Of a DNA stretch of 54,524 nucleotides, positions 16,962 to 26,212 are shown piece by piece. The stretch's first letter is position 1. Each line of letters opens with the position of its first letter. Both the position numbers and the translations under genes were made by a program. Below the pieces are notes generated by a model, which was not told the DNA's origin, searched no databases, and saw only the letters and a list, made by a program, of their open reading frames with translations. The DNA comes from Alicyclobacillus sp. (GTDB lineage: Bacteria > Bacillota > Bacilli > Alicyclobacillales > Alicyclobacillaceae), in the NCBI GenBank assembly GCA_023512635.1, contig JAILZF010000002.1, positions 1-54,524 on the forward strand, in the 5' to 3' direction.

Positions 16962-17189
16962 ATGGGGGTTGGCTTTATCATCTCCGTGTTGTTCATCAGC
17001 GCGTTAATCGGCATCTGCGCCCGGCAAGCGCTGCATACCACAGAAGAGCGCCGCACACCCGCGGCAATGCCCGGCGCTACGCGAGCCGGCGGCCATGCGC
17101 CTGGAGACAAGCCCTCAAGTCAGGGGACTTACCTGCCTGTTGAGGCTTCTCATCCCTCTCCGGAGGATACACCGGCCCAGGTCATGTGA
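16962..17189 (+). CDS. Small single-pass membrane protein, unknown
   Basis: A 75-residue protein with one N-terminal membrane segment (GVGFIISVLFISALIGI) and a long hydrophilic, Pro/Gly/Ser-rich tail. AGAGGGGG lies 8 bases before the ATG at 16962; the track's earlier start lacks a ribosome binding site. Its 3' end overlaps the end of the opposite SWIM gene by 40 bases. No family recognised. The coding evidence is the membrane segment and the ribosome binding site only. Confidence 0.5.
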   Translation: MGVGFIISVLFISALIGICARQALHTTEERRTPAAMPGATRAGGHAPGDKPSSQGTYLPVEASHPSPEDTPAQVM

Positions 17190-17932
17190 CGCTCTCGCCA
17201 GGCCTGCCAGAGGACGGTGTCCAACGCCGGAAGCCAATCCGCAGGCAGGGCCCCGGCCGGCTGGGGACCGGCGCTTTCCTCGAGCCGTCCGCGCATACCT
17301 GCCCCACGGGTCAGCACGGCGGCCATGGCCAGCCGCTCGATGCCTCCATCCGACTGCGGCGCGTCTGGCAGCCGCGTCTGTCCGCACGCTCCGCCCGCTC
17401 CCGCCTGCAACCACACGGCCGTCTGTGCGTGTGCTGCATCCAGCAGCGCCTCCACCTCTACGCCCACCCAGCGTAAAGCAGACCGCGGCGACGTGTCGGC
17501 CATCCGCGCCAGCGTGGCAAAGGCCAGTAAGATGTGGCGACACGGCCGGTCTGGTGTGGTGCAAGAGCACACCGCACCAGCCAGCATACGTTGCACCGCG
17601 GTGGCGTTGGGGAAAAGGGACAGCCCGGCGCTGTCAAGCGCCCGCAGCCAGTCATCCGCCCACGCCTCCGCCAGCAAGGCGGCCGCCCAATCGGGCCGCC
17701 ACACCAACCAGCGAGCGAGCGCAGGCACATGCGCTTCCCACCAAGCGTGGCAAGGGACCTGCACCTCGTAACTCTGGCGCGGCCGCTCAGCGACACACAA
17801 ACGGATGACCGCGGACGCCACGGCCAGCACCTCAGCCTGACCGGAGCGCCGTATCCACCCTGCAGCAGCGTGATCGAGAGACGCCCAGGCCGCGGCCCAA
17901 CCCTCCGGTTTGCTCTCTGTCAACGAACGCAC
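17150..17932 (-). CDS. SWIM zinc-finger protein, partner of the SNF2 helicase
   Basis: A 260-residue, Trp- and Ala-rich protein. Near residue 118-132 CSCTTPDRPCRHI gives the CxC...CxH pattern of the SWIM zinc finger, a domain that binds DNA or proteins. The GTG start lies 3 bases after the SNF2 stop, so the two are translated from one message. In Bacillus a similar pair is ywqB-ywqA. The role of these pairs is not established; a chromatin-remodelling-like or DNA-repair role is inference from the SNF2 partner. The rest of the protein has no motif I recognise. Confidence 0.78.
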   Translation of the reverse strand: MRSLTESKPEGWAAAWASLDHAAAGWIRRSGQAEVLAVASAVIRLCVAERPRQSYEVQVPCHAWWEAHVPALARWLVWRPDWAAALLAEAWADDWLRALDSAGLSLFPNATAVQRMLAGAVCSCTTPDRPCRHILLAFATLARMADTSPRSALRWVGVEVEALLDAAHAQTAVWLQAGAGGACGQTRLPDAPQSDGGIERLAMAAVLTRGAGMRGRLEESAGPQPAGALPADWLPALDTVLWQAWRERHMTWAGVSSGEG

Positions 17933-17935
17933 CCC

Positions 17936-20900
17936 TCATCCCTCCTCTCCAGCCAGCGCGACATCCCAGTCCAAAGCAAACAGCGCCCGCAGGTCGTCGT
18001 CGTTCAGGTCTGCCAGCCACTGCTCCGGCGGCCCTACCACCCGCGCGGCCAGCTCGCGTTTGGCCGTTAAGACGTGGTCGATCCGCTCTTCCAACGTCCC
18101 AGGACAGATTAGTTTGTGCACTTGCACCGGCCTTACCTGCCCGAGCCTGTGTACCCGGTCGGTCGCCTGGTCTTCCACCGCCGGGTTCCACCAACGGTCG
18201 TAGTGAAACACGTGGCTGGCCCGCGTCAAGTTCAGCCCCACTCCGCCTGCGCGCAGCGACAACACCATCACCGGCGACGGATCTGCCCCAGACTGGTAGC
18301 GTTCGACCAGTTCCCCGCGCTGGCGGGCGTTCAACCCGCCGTGCAAAAACGCCGGTTCCCAGCCAAACTGCTGCTGCACAGCCGTCACCAAGACCTCGCC
18401 CATCGTTCGAAACTGGGTGAAGACGAGCGCGCCTTCGCCTTCCGCCACCACCGCCGCAAGGCAGTCGAGCAACAGTTTCAACTTGCCGGAGCGCTCCGGT
18501 CCAGGCTGGCCGCCAACCAGCAAACAGGGGTGGTTGCAGACCTGCTTTAACCGTACCAGCGCAGCCAAGACTTGGCCACGCCGGCTCCGGGTAGACTGGC
18601 TGGTGGAACGGTTGAACAGCGCAGCCAGCACGGCTTGGTAAAGCGCCGCCTGTTCTGCCGTCAACGCAGCGTAACGGATGACCTCCCATTTTTCCGGCAG
18701 TGCCGAGCGCACCTCTTCCTCCGCTTTGGTACGGCGCAACACCACCGGCCGCAACAGCCTGTGCAGGCGGTGCAGGGTCCGTTCATCCCCTGCCTGCTGC
18801 AGGGGTTGGGCAAACGTCCGGCGAAACCAAGCGGCGCCCCCCGCATAACCGGGATTGACCCAGTGCAGGATGGACCACAGTTCCGCCAGGTGGTTTTCCA
18901 CCGGCGTGCCCGTCAACGCCAGCCGCTGTACTGCGGGCAGCCGGTGCAACGCCCGCCATTGCCGGGTGTACGGGTTTTTGACGTGTTGTGCCTCATCCAG
19001 CAGCACCACGTCCCACGCCTGCTCCGCCAGCACCTCTGCGTCACGAGCGGCGGTGGCATACGTGGTCAGCAGCACCTGTGCGTCCTGACGGGCTGCCTGG
19101 AGGCGGGTACGTCCGTCCGCCAAGCGTTGCAGCCGGTCCGGGCCGTGGTGGACGTGCACGCGCAACCCCGGGGTGAAGCGCGCCAGCTCCTGCCGCCAGT
19201 GCATCAACAGGGAGGTGGGGCAGACAATCAAATGCACCCCGCGGCTGGCACTGTTGGCCTGCAAATGTTGCAGATACGCCAACACTTGCACCGTCTTCCC
19301 CAGGCCCATGTCATCCGCCAGCACACCGCCGCAGCCCAGTTGCCGCAACTGCCAAAACCATGCCAGGCCCCGTTCTTGGTAAGCGCGCAGACGCCCCGCA
19401 AAGCCTGGCGGCACGGGCAGCCGGGCGGGCTGGGCTGCTGCTTGCAACGCCTGCCACCACGCCTGCAGCGGGGCCGCCGTCGGGGCAAACGACAACCGTA
19501 CCCCGACCTCGTCAGCTGCTGCGTCTGCTGACAACGTCTGCGCCATCCGAATTAGGCTCCAGAAGTCTATGACGCCCGGTCCTGGTAGTTCCAACCTTTC
19601 CTTTCCAGCGCCGACAGCCGCAACGACTTCCTCTGCCCACCGGCCACCCGCCAAGGCGCGCAGACGGGTACAGATGGCTGCCAGGGGTAACTGCCGCCAC
19701 TGCCCATGCAGGCAGACCAAGCCGCCCGTGGCCGCCACCCGCTGGACAAACTCTTGCCGGGACCAGCGTTGGTCAGCCACGACCACAGACCAGTCGACCG
19801 CCCACGGCAGTTGTCTCAGCGCAGCCCCGTCTGCAGGCGGCGAAGCGGTCGCAGCAGCTACTTGCACCTCCACCGCGATGGTATGGGTAGGGACTTCAGC
19901 CAGTGCTGGATGGATCAACTGAACGCCTTGCCGGGCCAAGGCTGCCGCGCTGACCACAAGAAAGCGGGTGACCTGAGCAGCGGGCAGGCGCAGGCTGCCG
20001 GGAGCTGGCTGGCGCAGCATGGCAGCCAGCTCTGGTACCTCCGCGGCGGCTGCGTAGAGACGCGGCAAGAACCAGGTGTCTGGCCGGACCAACCGCTCCC
20101 CGCCAATCCACCAAATCCGTTGTGGCTGCCGCCACCACGCAGCCAAAGGGGCGCGGACCTCCGGCCATACGTTGTGGGCGACATAAACCACCAGCTGCCA
20201 ATCGCCAAGCGGATGAGCAGGTTCTGGTGGCTGCAGCTGCAGCGCCAGATGATACCGGGTGGCTCCCGCTTCATCCCGTAAATCCGGCAAGGCCCAGCCA
20301 CTCTCTATGTACAGTTGGTGCAAGGTACGCCAGATCAGCCAGCCATCCCCTGACCAGGGCGATGGTGAACAGGAGCGCAAGTGGTCCCGCCACTCCGCTA
20401 ACAACTCCTGTTCCCCTCGGTAAGGCAGGCGGGTTCGCAGGGCAGTGACGGCAGCGCCGCTCTCCCCCGCTGGCACCAGCAACGGCCGCTGCCAGTGGTC
20501 CGTACAGTACCACAACCACCGCTCTAGCAACGACCTGCCAGACCTGCCCGCGGATGTGGCGCGGCCTGCTGCCGGCCACCAGACGTCCGCCTGCGCTGCG
20601 TAACAGGCACGGACGGCGCGCAGCGGCTCTTGCGTCCAGGCGGGCGCCCAGGCTGCTAGAAACAGGCCCGTCGCCCCCGACCAACCGCGGCTGTCGGCCT
20701 CTGGTCTGGCCAGTTCTCCGCAACGCGCTAACACCTCAGCCCACGTCCAGGCAACCGGTGCGGCAAATGGCAGCACGTCTTGTACGCCTACCAGGACCTG
20801 TGCCAAGCGCAAGGCCCGCACGTACAGCGACAGCGCCGGCGCCATCGGCCAAGGTGCGGCTGCCGGCAACTGGCAGAGCCAAGCCAACCACACTGCACTG

Positions 20901-21130
20901 TCGGCGCGCAGCTCTCCGCGCGGACCGCACCTCGCTGTCCCCGCCGCCAGCGCAGGTTGGACCAGTGGCCAGTCCCGCCACTGGGCTTCCGCCTCTGCAC
21001 GCGGCAGGCGCCGGCCATGTTCCCGTTCCAGCCAGAGTTCGCCGCAGCCCGCGTCCGCCCACCCCTGTTCAGGCAGCCAACGCCCCTGCAACCACACCGC
21101 CCGCTTAACTTCGCGCTTGGTCAAACACAC
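17936..21130 (-). CDS. SNF2-family DNA-dependent ATPase (helicase-like)
   Basis: A 1064-residue protein. The N-terminal 550 residues are Trp/Ala/Leu-rich and carry the region associated with SNF2 in bacteria. The ATPase core is in the C-terminal half: LADDMGLGKT (Walker A), TYATAARDAEV, VLLDEAQHVKN (DEAQ box), LTGTPVENHLAELWS, then the second RecA lobe with FTQFRTMG, FLHGGLNARQR, LRAGGVGLNLTRASHV and QATDRVHRLGQ. Such enzymes translocate on double-stranded DNA to move bound proteins; they seldom unwind. The GTG start has AAGGTGGG directly upstream. It is the first gene of the pair with the SWIM protein. Confidence 0.93.
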   Translation of the reverse strand: MCLTKREVKRAVWLQGRWLPEQGWADAGCGELWLEREHGRRLPRAEAEAQWRDWPLVQPALAAGTARCGPRGELRADSAVWLAWLCQLPAAAPWPMAPALSLYVRALRLAQVLVGVQDVLPFAAPVAWTWAEVLARCGELARPEADSRGWSGATGLFLAAWAPAWTQEPLRAVRACYAAQADVWWPAAGRATSAGRSGRSLLERWLWYCTDHWQRPLLVPAGESGAAVTALRTRLPYRGEQELLAEWRDHLRSCSPSPWSGDGWLIWRTLHQLYIESGWALPDLRDEAGATRYHLALQLQPPEPAHPLGDWQLVVYVAHNVWPEVRAPLAAWWRQPQRIWWIGGERLVRPDTWFLPRLYAAAAEVPELAAMLRQPAPGSLRLPAAQVTRFLVVSAAALARQGVQLIHPALAEVPTHTIAVEVQVAAATASPPADGAALRQLPWAVDWSVVVADQRWSRQEFVQRVAATGGLVCLHGQWRQLPLAAICTRLRALAGGRWAEEVVAAVGAGKERLELPGPGVIDFWSLIRMAQTLSADAAADEVGVRLSFAPTAAPLQAWWQALQAAAQPARLPVPPGFAGRLRAYQERGLAWFWQLRQLGCGGVLADDMGLGKTVQVLAYLQHLQANSASRGVHLIVCPTSLLMHWRQELARFTPGLRVHVHHGPDRLQRLADGRTRLQAARQDAQVLLTTYATAARDAEVLAEQAWDVVLLDEAQHVKNPYTRQWRALHRLPAVQRLALTGTPVENHLAELWSILHWVNPGYAGGAAWFRRTFAQPLQQAGDERTLHRLHRLLRPVVLRRTKAEEEVRSALPEKWEVIRYAALTAEQAALYQAVLAALFNRSTSQSTRSRRGQVLAALVRLKQVCNHPCLLVGGQPGPERSGKLKLLLDCLAAVVAEGEGALVFTQFRTMGEVLVTAVQQQFGWEPAFLHGGLNARQRGELVERYQSGADPSPVMVLSLRAGGVGLNLTRASHVFHYDRWWNPAVEDQATDRVHRLGQVRPVQVHKLICPGTLEERIDHVLTAKRELAARVVGPPEQWLADLNDDDLRALFALDWDVALAGEEG

Positions 21131-21243
21131 CCCACCTTGCCAGTCCCTGCCTCGATTTCACGGCTTAATCTTTTCATTATACCGAACTGCCGTGTCGCCC
21201 CCAGCCCCGGTCAACCCCAGGGAGGCGCGGCAAGGCCCGTCGC

Positions 21244-21282
21244 ATGGGAAAAACCCGCGCTGCCCGCGCGGGTTTTTCCCAT
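21244..21282 (-). terminator. Strong intrinsic terminator
   Basis: ATGGGAAAAACCCGCGC (21244-21260) and GCGCGGGTTTTTCCCAT (21266-21282) are perfect 17-base complements with a 5-base loop. On the minus strand a GC stem is followed by five Ts, just after the small protein gene that ends at 21326. The A/T outer arms make it look bidirectional. Confidence 0.8.
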
Positions 21283-21325
21283 ACAACCGTGACCTGTTTG
21301 CAGCAGTGCCGGCAACCGGTGGGAT

Positions 21326-21550
21326 TTAACGCTGTCCGTCTTGGCGCAGTCTGACCTCGCTCGTCTGATCCTCCGATGCGGTGGCCTCGGCGAGCACTCC
21401 CCGCTCAGCCAAAGTCGTCTCCCGATGAGGCAGCTCTGGCGCCACCCCGCCGTCGTTGCGCATCCGGTCGATGCTATCCAGCACCGACTCTGTAAACTCG
21501 TCGTGTTCCGGCAAGTCCGGGTGTTGATCCGCCGGGTGTCCGCTCGCCAT
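21326..21550 (-). CDS. Small acidic hydrophilic protein, unknown
   Basis: A 74-residue protein rich in Asp, Glu, His and Thr with no hydrophobic core (ESVLDSIDRMRNDGG is the only helix-like segment). The ATG at 21550 has GAGGAGGGAG at good spacing. It follows the 52-residue Zn-ribbon-like gene on the same strand and is followed by a strong terminator. It resembles small Bacillus proteins of unknown role in composition only; no family assigned. Confidence 0.5.
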   Translation of the reverse strand: MASGHPADQHPDLPEHDEFTESVLDSIDRMRNDGGVAPELPHRETTLAERGVLAEATASEDQTSEVRLRQDGQR

Positions 21551-21591
21551 GCTCTCCCTCCTCGGCCTCGTGCTGTGCCTTCCTGCCGTAT

Positions 21592-21750
21592 TCAATCAAA
21601 CTGCAGGTACGCACAGTCTTCACACGGGATGTACGCATACGGCTCCTTGGTCGCGTCGAGAAACTCTTCATCGCTAGCCGCTTGGCTGCTGACGTCGAGC
21701 TCCCACGTCTCACCGCAGTACGGACACCGGGCTTGATGCACCAGCGCCAT
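21592..21750 (-). CDS. Tiny CxxC/CxxC protein (zinc-ribbon-like)
   Basis: A 52-residue protein with two cysteine pairs, RCPYCGETW near the N terminus and CEDCAYLQF at the C terminus, able to bind one metal ion. GGAGGAGGTGGC precedes the ATG at 21750; the longer track form is not needed. It lies between the ytrH gene (divergent) and the small acidic-protein gene. Function unknown; the length suggests an accessory metal-binding peptide. Confidence 0.6.
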   Translation of the reverse strand: MALVHQARCPYCGETWELDVSSQAASDEEFLDATKEPYAYIPCEDCAYLQFD

Positions 21751-21818
21751 GCTTGCCACCTCCTCCCCCGCCCCGCGCGGCGAACAGGCGTAGTGTGTCC
21801 GGTCTGCCAACATTTCTC

Positions 21819-21847
21819 TCATATTCCTCGCAGTCCGCTTGTATCTT
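21819..21847 (+). promoter_or_regulatory. Possible sigma-E promoter for ytrH-ytrI
   Basis: TCATATT (21819-21825) fits the sigma-E -35 consensus exactly, but the -10 region 14 bases on (TGTATCTT) matches CATACAnT at few positions. In Bacillus subtilis the ytrH-ytrI homologues are sporulation genes of the mother cell, which makes the -35 match notable. Confidence 0.35.
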
Positions 21848-21884
21848 GTCTACAAGCCCCTGCACACGCCAGGGAGGGATGGTG

Positions 21885-22214
21885 ATGTCGTTCTGGGCTT
21901 CGCTGGTGGTGGACTTTTTTGTGGCCATGGGTATGGTGCTGGGCGGGTCCTTGTTGGGCGGCCTGGGGGCTGCCCTTCTGCATGCACCGCCCCTGGCCGT
22001 GATGGCCAACCTGGCAGAACAACTGAAAATCTGGGCGATGGTTAGCGCCCTGGGAGGAACCATGGACACCTTGAAGGTGATTGAATCGGGGGTTTTGTCT
22101 CGGCAACTCGCACCCGTCGGCCGGCAGATGACTCACCTGGCAGCGGCGTTCCTCGGCTGCCAGGTGGGGGCTGCGCTGATCCGCTGGCTTACAGCGGAGG
22201 GGCCTAAGCCGTGA
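21885..22214 (+). CDS. ytrH: YtrH-family sporulation membrane protein
   Basis: A 109-residue membrane protein made of three or more hydrophobic segments. The N terminus SFWASLVVDFFVAMGMVLGGSL and LKIWAMVSALGGTMDTLK match the YtrH family, proteins made in the mother cell during sporulation and needed for proper spore formation. GGGAGGG lies 7 bases before the ATG at 21885, and two earlier in-frame starts are too close. The next gene, ytrI-like, overlaps by 4 bases, the same pairing as in Bacillus. It marks the source as an endospore former. Confidence 0.85.
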   Translation: MSFWASLVVDFFVAMGMVLGGSLLGGLGAALLHAPPLAVMANLAEQLKIWAMVSALGGTMDTLKVIESGVLSRQLAPVGRQMTHLAAAFLGCQVGAALIRWLTAEGPKP

Positions 22215-22681
22215 GGGGGTCCGCTGAACCTGGCTCCCCCGGACGCCGGTTGTGGGCGGCGGGATGCGCCGGCGCCTTGGCAGGTGCGGTGCTGATGCTG
22301 TTGTACCAAGGCCGGGAACTCGACCAGTTGCGCATTCTCTACCGCTCGTGTGCAACAGAAAAAGCAGCGTTGGCCGACCAAGTCCGCCTGCTCTCGGAAA
22401 AACTCCAGCAAAGAGACCCGCAACCGGTGGTGGAAAGCCTGCAGGTGGAGGTGCGGGCTCCAGACGCCTTGGCCCAGTTGCAGGTCAGTGAGTTTGTCCA
22501 ACGCCAACTTGCGTTTCTCATCAACCGGCCGCTGGCCGCCTTGGAACTGACCCCGGACCTGCCCTACCGGCTGCTCGACGGACGGACCGTGGAAGTTGAC
22601 CAACAGCCGTACACCTTGCGCGTGCGGACGGTGGTGGTGGCTCGCCGCTTGTTTCTCGCGCTGACGGCTGTTCCGGCGTAA
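22211..22681 (+). CDS. ytrI: YtrI-family sporulation membrane protein
   Basis: A 156-residue protein with one N-terminal membrane segment (WAAGCAGALAGAVLMLLY) followed by a coiled-coil-like stretch (about residues 37-72, LDQLRILYRSCATEKAAL onward) and a beta-rich C-terminal part. This is the layout of YtrI, partner of YtrH in sporulation. The GTG start overlaps the ytrH stop (GTGA), so translation is coupled. Family assignment rests on the pairing and the fold pattern rather than on a strong motif. Confidence 0.75.
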   Translation: MRGSAEPGSPGRRLWAAGCAGALAGAVLMLLYQGRELDQLRILYRSCATEKAALADQVRLLSEKLQQRDPQPVVESLQVEVRAPDALAQLQVSEFVQRQLAFLINRPLAALELTPDLPYRLLDGRTVEVDQQPYTLRVRTVVVARRLFLALTAVPA

Positions 22682-22710
22682 TCACAGTGCTGCCGCCTCC
22701 GCTTGCGTGT

Positions 22711-23874
22711 TCACGTCCGTTGTCCCGATGACCCCTGCGCATGGCCGTTGATGACCGGCAACACCGCTTCCGGCCAAGACTTAGGCGCCTGGTTGAGGGA
22801 CTGCGCGCCCGCCTCTCCCACCACCACCAGGTCCTCTATACGCACCCCAAACCGCCCAGGCAGGTACACCCCAGGCTCGATACTAAACACCATTCCCGGC
22901 TCTAACCGCTCCTCCATGCCCGGTGCCACGAAAGGCGCTTCATGGATCTCCAAGCCCACACCGTGGCCCGTGCGGTGCGTAAAGTACGGCCCATAGCCAG
23001 CCGCGTCAATCACGGCGCGCACCGCCGCGTCCACTGCCGCCAGCGGCACCCCGGGCCGGGCCGCAGCAAGTCCAGCTGCTTGGGCCGCTAGGACACACTG
23101 GTACACCCGCACCACCTCCGGGTCAATGGGCGGACCCGCCAGCCAGGTACGTGTGATGTCGCTAACGTAGCGCTGCCAGCGGCCGCCCGTGTCAATCAAC
23201 ACTACACTGCCCGGGGTCAGCAAGGTATCGTCCGGCTCGTGGTGGGGTTCGGCAGCGTTCGGGCCAAACGCTACAATCGCCGGAAACGACTCGCCCGCCG
23301 CCCCCACCTCTCGCCACAACTGCGTCAGCCGCTCAGCCAGCTGACGTTCTGTACACCCGAGACGGACCTCCGCCCGCAGCAACGCCAACACGCGGTCCGC
23401 CAGGCGCGAGGCGTGGCGCAAACGGGCCAGCTCGTCCGCATCCTTGCAGACGCGCAAGCGAGCCAGCAGCGGATCGGCACAGCGCCACGTCACGCCAGGC
23501 GCCTGTGCAGCCAAGGCCAGCAAGTGGCGGGAGGGCCAGCTGCCGTCTACAGCCACCACGCCCGAAGCCGGCAAGTACCGCGACAGGCGGACGGCGGCGT
23601 CTTCTCCGTCTGCCCAGACCTCACGCGCCACGTTGGCGGCAGCCGTCTCTTGTTGAAACAGCGCATGTACCACCCACACCGGGTCCCCGGCTGGACGCAC
23701 CACCACGGCGCTCAGCCGTTCGCCCGGTTCCAACCAGACGCCTGTCAAGTGGTAAACGGCGGCCGGGGAGCTGACGAGCAGCGCGTCCCAGCCCGCCGCC
23801 CGCAACGCAGCCTGTACTTGGTGCCAGCGGGCAGATACGCGGTCCGCCTCTGGATTTCCTGGTGGTGGGAGCAC
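22711..23874 (-). CDS. M24-family metallopeptidase (Xaa-Pro aminopeptidase or dipeptidase)
   Basis: A 387-residue cytosolic enzyme that releases the residue before proline. The N-terminal creatinase-like domain (about 1-130) precedes the pita-bread catalytic domain, whose metal ligands are visible: IDTGGRW and VSDITRTW (two Asp), [10 protein letters not shown] (His), [10 protein letters not shown] and VRIEDLV (two Glu). GTG at 23874 has AGGAGG at 7 bases; the GTG at 23880 is too near. It lies 17 bases after proline dehydrogenase, so freed proline may be oxidised by its neighbour. Pro dipeptidase versus aminopeptidase P cannot be decided from sequence. Confidence 0.88.
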   Translation of the reverse strand: MLPPPGNPEADRVSARWHQVQAALRAAGWDALLVSSPAAVYHLTGVWLEPGERLSAVVVRPAGDPVWVVHALFQQETAAANVAREVWADGEDAAVRLSRYLPASGVVAVDGSWPSRHLLALAAQAPGVTWRCADPLLARLRVCKDADELARLRHASRLADRVLALLRAEVRLGCTERQLAERLTQLWREVGAAGESFPAIVAFGPNAAEPHHEPDDTLLTPGSVVLIDTGGRWQRYVSDITRTWLAGPPIDPEVVRVYQCVLAAQAAGLAAARPGVPLAAVDAAVRAVIDAAGYGPYFTHRTGHGVGLEIHEAPFVAPGMEERLEPGMVFSIEPGVYLPGRFGVRIEDLVVVGEAGAQSLNQAPKSWPEAVLPVINGHAQGSSGQRT

Positions 23875-23891
23875 GTACACCCCTCCTCTGC

Positions 23892-24806
23892 TTAGCGCCA
23901 CATGCCGCGCAAGACAAACGCCACGTTGGCCGGGCGCTCTGCCAAACGGCGCATCAAGTAACCGTACCAATCGCGGCCATAAGGCACGTACACCCGTACT
24001 GGGTAGCCTGCGGCCGCTAAGCGTACCTGCAGCTGGCTGCGGATACCGTAGAGCATTTGAAACTCAAAACGGTCGTACGCCACCTGATGATCGGCAATCA
24101 ACCGCTGCGCCGCCGCAATCATCCGCTCGTCGTGTGTGGCGATGGCCGTAAAGCCGGGCCCTGGCAGCAGCTCTGCCAAGAGGCGAAGGTAGTTGGCATC
24201 CACCGCGCGTTTGTCCGGGTACGCGACGGCCGGCGGCTCTTTGTAGGCCCCTTTGACCACCCGCAGGTGCACCGCTTCCCTGCCCAAACGCTGCGCGTCC
24301 GCCAGGGAGCGGTACAGATACGCCTGCAGCACCGTCCCGACATTGTCAAACACCTTCCGTACCTCGTCAAACACATCGAGAATCGCCTGGCAGTGGGAAG
24401 AGTCTTCCATGTCCAGAGTGACGTGTACCCCGGCTGCGCGCGCTGCCGCCAACACGTCGCGCAAATGGGCTAAACACAACGTACGGTCCAGGTCCAAACC
24501 AAGCTGGGTCAGCTTCACCGACAGGTCCGCGGCCAACCCGGCCGCGCGCAGGGCAGCCAGCGCGCGCAAGCACTCAGCCGCGGACGCCGCCGCCTCCTCC
24601 GCGGTCTGCGCGTATTCGCCCAAGGGATCCAGGATGACGCGCAAGCCTTGCTGTTGCAAATCCCGCACCACCAGGAGGGCCTCGTCCACTGTGGTGCCCG
24701 CAACAAAGCGGCGCGCGCCCCAGCGTAAACCATGACGCTGGGCCCAGCGGCGCGCTGTGCGGCTGCGGCTGAGGCTCAACAACAGGGTGCGCAGCAGTTG
24801 TTCCAT
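23892..24806 (-). CDS. putB: Proline dehydrogenase (monofunctional)
   Basis: FAD enzyme that oxidises L-proline to pyrroline-5-carboxylate, the first step of proline use. The 304-residue length fits single-domain Bacillus and Thermus enzymes. Conserved blocks: [31 protein letters not shown] and [24 protein letters not shown], which cover the beta-alpha barrel and the FAD and substrate pocket. The ATG is the first in-frame start of the ORF. The P5C dehydrogenase (putC) is not in the window. Gene order with an M24 peptidase suggests use of proline from peptides. Confidence 0.93.
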   Translation of the reverse strand: MEQLLRTLLLSLSRSRTARRWAQRHGLRWGARRFVAGTTVDEALLVVRDLQQQGLRVILDPLGEYAQTAEEAAASAAECLRALAALRAAGLAADLSVKLTQLGLDLDRTLCLAHLRDVLAAARAAGVHVTLDMEDSSHCQAILDVFDEVRKVFDNVGTVLQAYLYRSLADAQRLGREAVHLRVVKGAYKEPPAVAYPDKRAVDANYLRLLAELLPGPGFTAIATHDERMIAAAQRLIADHQVAYDRFEFQMLYGIRSQLQVRLAAAGYPVRVYVPYGRDWYGYLMRRLAERPANVAFVLRGMWR

Positions 24807-24938
24807 ATCTTCCGCCTCGCCTTCGCTGCTAGCGCAGCGGTTCTCCCTGACATGGATCTACGCACACACCAGCGCGTTTGCCCCTAGCCTAACCTGCACG
24901 GCTCGCTTCAACCCTCGCCCCAAACCCAGCACCGTCAC

Positions 24939-25115
24939 CTATACCTTCAAAAGCGAAAATCCGCTCGCACCGGCGTGATACCCTAGGACAAACCCAAGCA
25001 AACCGCAAAACGCCAGCCAAAACACACCTGCTAAACACGTGAACAGCCAGCGCACAGCGGCGCGCCGGCGCAACCACGTACACAGCAGGGCCAACAGCAG
25101 GAGCAACACTACCAT
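24939..25115 (-). CDS. Small two-segment membrane protein below the ORF-track cut-off
   Basis: A 58-residue frame, too short for the track, in the 336-base gap between ispH and proline dehydrogenase. It reads MVVLLLLLALLCTW, a basic RRRAAVRW turn, then a second hydrophobic segment (CLAGVFWLAFCGLLGFVLGY). It follows the ispH stop in the same frame. The ATG at 25115 is far from the GGGAGGG site (about 18 bases); a CTG at 25127 would be better spaced. The other frame starting with that site (MQADGSHG) looks non-coding. The rest of the gap (24807-24938) shows nothing I can name. Confidence 0.45.
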   Translation of the reverse strand: MVVLLLLLALLCTWLRRRAAVRWLFTCLAGVFWLAFCGLLGFVLGYHAGASGFSLLKV

Positions 25116-25142
25116 GGCTGCCGTCAGCTTGCATCCCTCCCT

Positions 25143-26084
25143 TTAGCGCTTGCGCGGTACAGGTAAGATGCGATCCGCTGTAGCGGTGCGCACAGGCTGC
25201 CACGTGGCCGGGTCGTGTTCGTCGTACTGCTCCAGATAACGGATGACCTCTGAGGTAATCGCGGTCGGCGTCGATGCCCCGGCGGTCACTGCCACCACGT
25301 TGGCCCCCGCCAGCCAAGACCGCTGAATCTCCGTGACGTCTGCCACCCGGTAAGCGCGCGTTCCGGCAATCTCCTCAGCCACCTGTGCTAAGCGATTGGA
25401 GTTGTTGCTGCGCGGGTCGCCCACCACAATGCACAAGTCTGCGCCCCTCGCTTGTTCTGCGACAGCCTGTTGGCGCAACTGCGTAGCCATACAGATTTCA
25501 TTGAATACCTCGGCCTGCGGATACTTGCGGCACACCGCCGCCATCAGCTCAGCTGTATCCCATTGGCTCATGGTGGTCTGGTTGGTCACCGCGATTTTCG
25601 GGTTGTCCAACTGGAGTGCGTCGACGTCTGCACTCCGCTCAACCAGGTGGACGCGTCCGGGTGCTACGCCCATCGCCCCTTCTGGTTCTGGATGACCGCG
25701 CCGGCCAATGTAGACGATGTCGTACCCTTGCGCGGCTTTCTCCCGAATCAGGTCGTGTGTGCGCGTAACATCCGGACACGTTGCGTCAATCACATGCAGA
25801 CCGCGTTCTGCCGCCCGCCGCTTGACCTCAGGAGACACCCCGTGGGCGGTGAAGATGACGGTGCCGTGTTGTACCTGTTCGAGCAGGGTGAGCCGGTCGG
25901 GTCCGTCCAAGGTGATGACTCCTTCGTGCGCAAACGCCTCGACAACGTGCTGGTTGTGCACGAGCATCCCCAAAATGTAGATAGGCCGCGGTAGTGACGG
26001 GTCTTCCGCCGCTCGCTGCGCCAGCACCATGGCGTCTACCACCCCGTGACAATAGCCGCGCGGCGCGATTTTAATCACCTTCAC
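25143..26084 (-). CDS. ispH: 4-hydroxy-3-methylbut-2-enyl diphosphate reductase (LytB)
   Basis: Last enzyme of the MEP isoprenoid pathway, making IPP and DMAPP from HMBPP with an [4Fe-4S] cluster. The three cluster cysteines are visible in GYCHGV (near residue 12), DATCPDVT (near 97) and NEICMAT (near 192). VTNQTTMS and [11 protein letters not shown] are substrate-pocket blocks with TAGASTP near the end. The 313-residue Bacillus-like length fits with a GTG at 26084, preceded by CAGGG at 7 bases; the track's upstream 63 residues are not supported. Upstream is pncB, 128 bases away. Confidence 0.96.
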   Translation of the reverse strand: MKVIKIAPRGYCHGVVDAMVLAQRAAEDPSLPRPIYILGMLVHNQHVVEAFAHEGVITLDGPDRLTLLEQVQHGTVIFTAHGVSPEVKRRAAERGLHVIDATCPDVTRTHDLIREKAAQGYDIVYIGRRGHPEPEGAMGVAPGRVHLVERSADVDALQLDNPKIAVTNQTTMSQWDTAELMAAVCRKYPQAEVFNEICMATQLRQQAVAEQARGADLCIVVGDPRSNNSNRLAQVAEEIAGTRAYRVADVTEIQRSWLAGANVVAVTAGASTPTAITSEVIRYLEQYDEHDPATWQPVRTATADRILPVPRKR

Positions 26085-26212
26085 TGCACATCCCTGCCTT
26101 TCCTCTCCCCGTCCGAGCTGCTCTGTGGCGGTACCGTTCTGTCCAGGCGGCCAACGCCCGCCCCATATCTGGCCCACCGGCCCCGCACGGGGTGTCCCAG
26201 TCTTCCCCGTCC

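Noticed and set aside
17150-21130. Defence island around the SNF2 gene
   Set aside because: No nuclease, methyltransferase, toxin or mobile element lies nearby; neighbours are envelope and sporulation genes.
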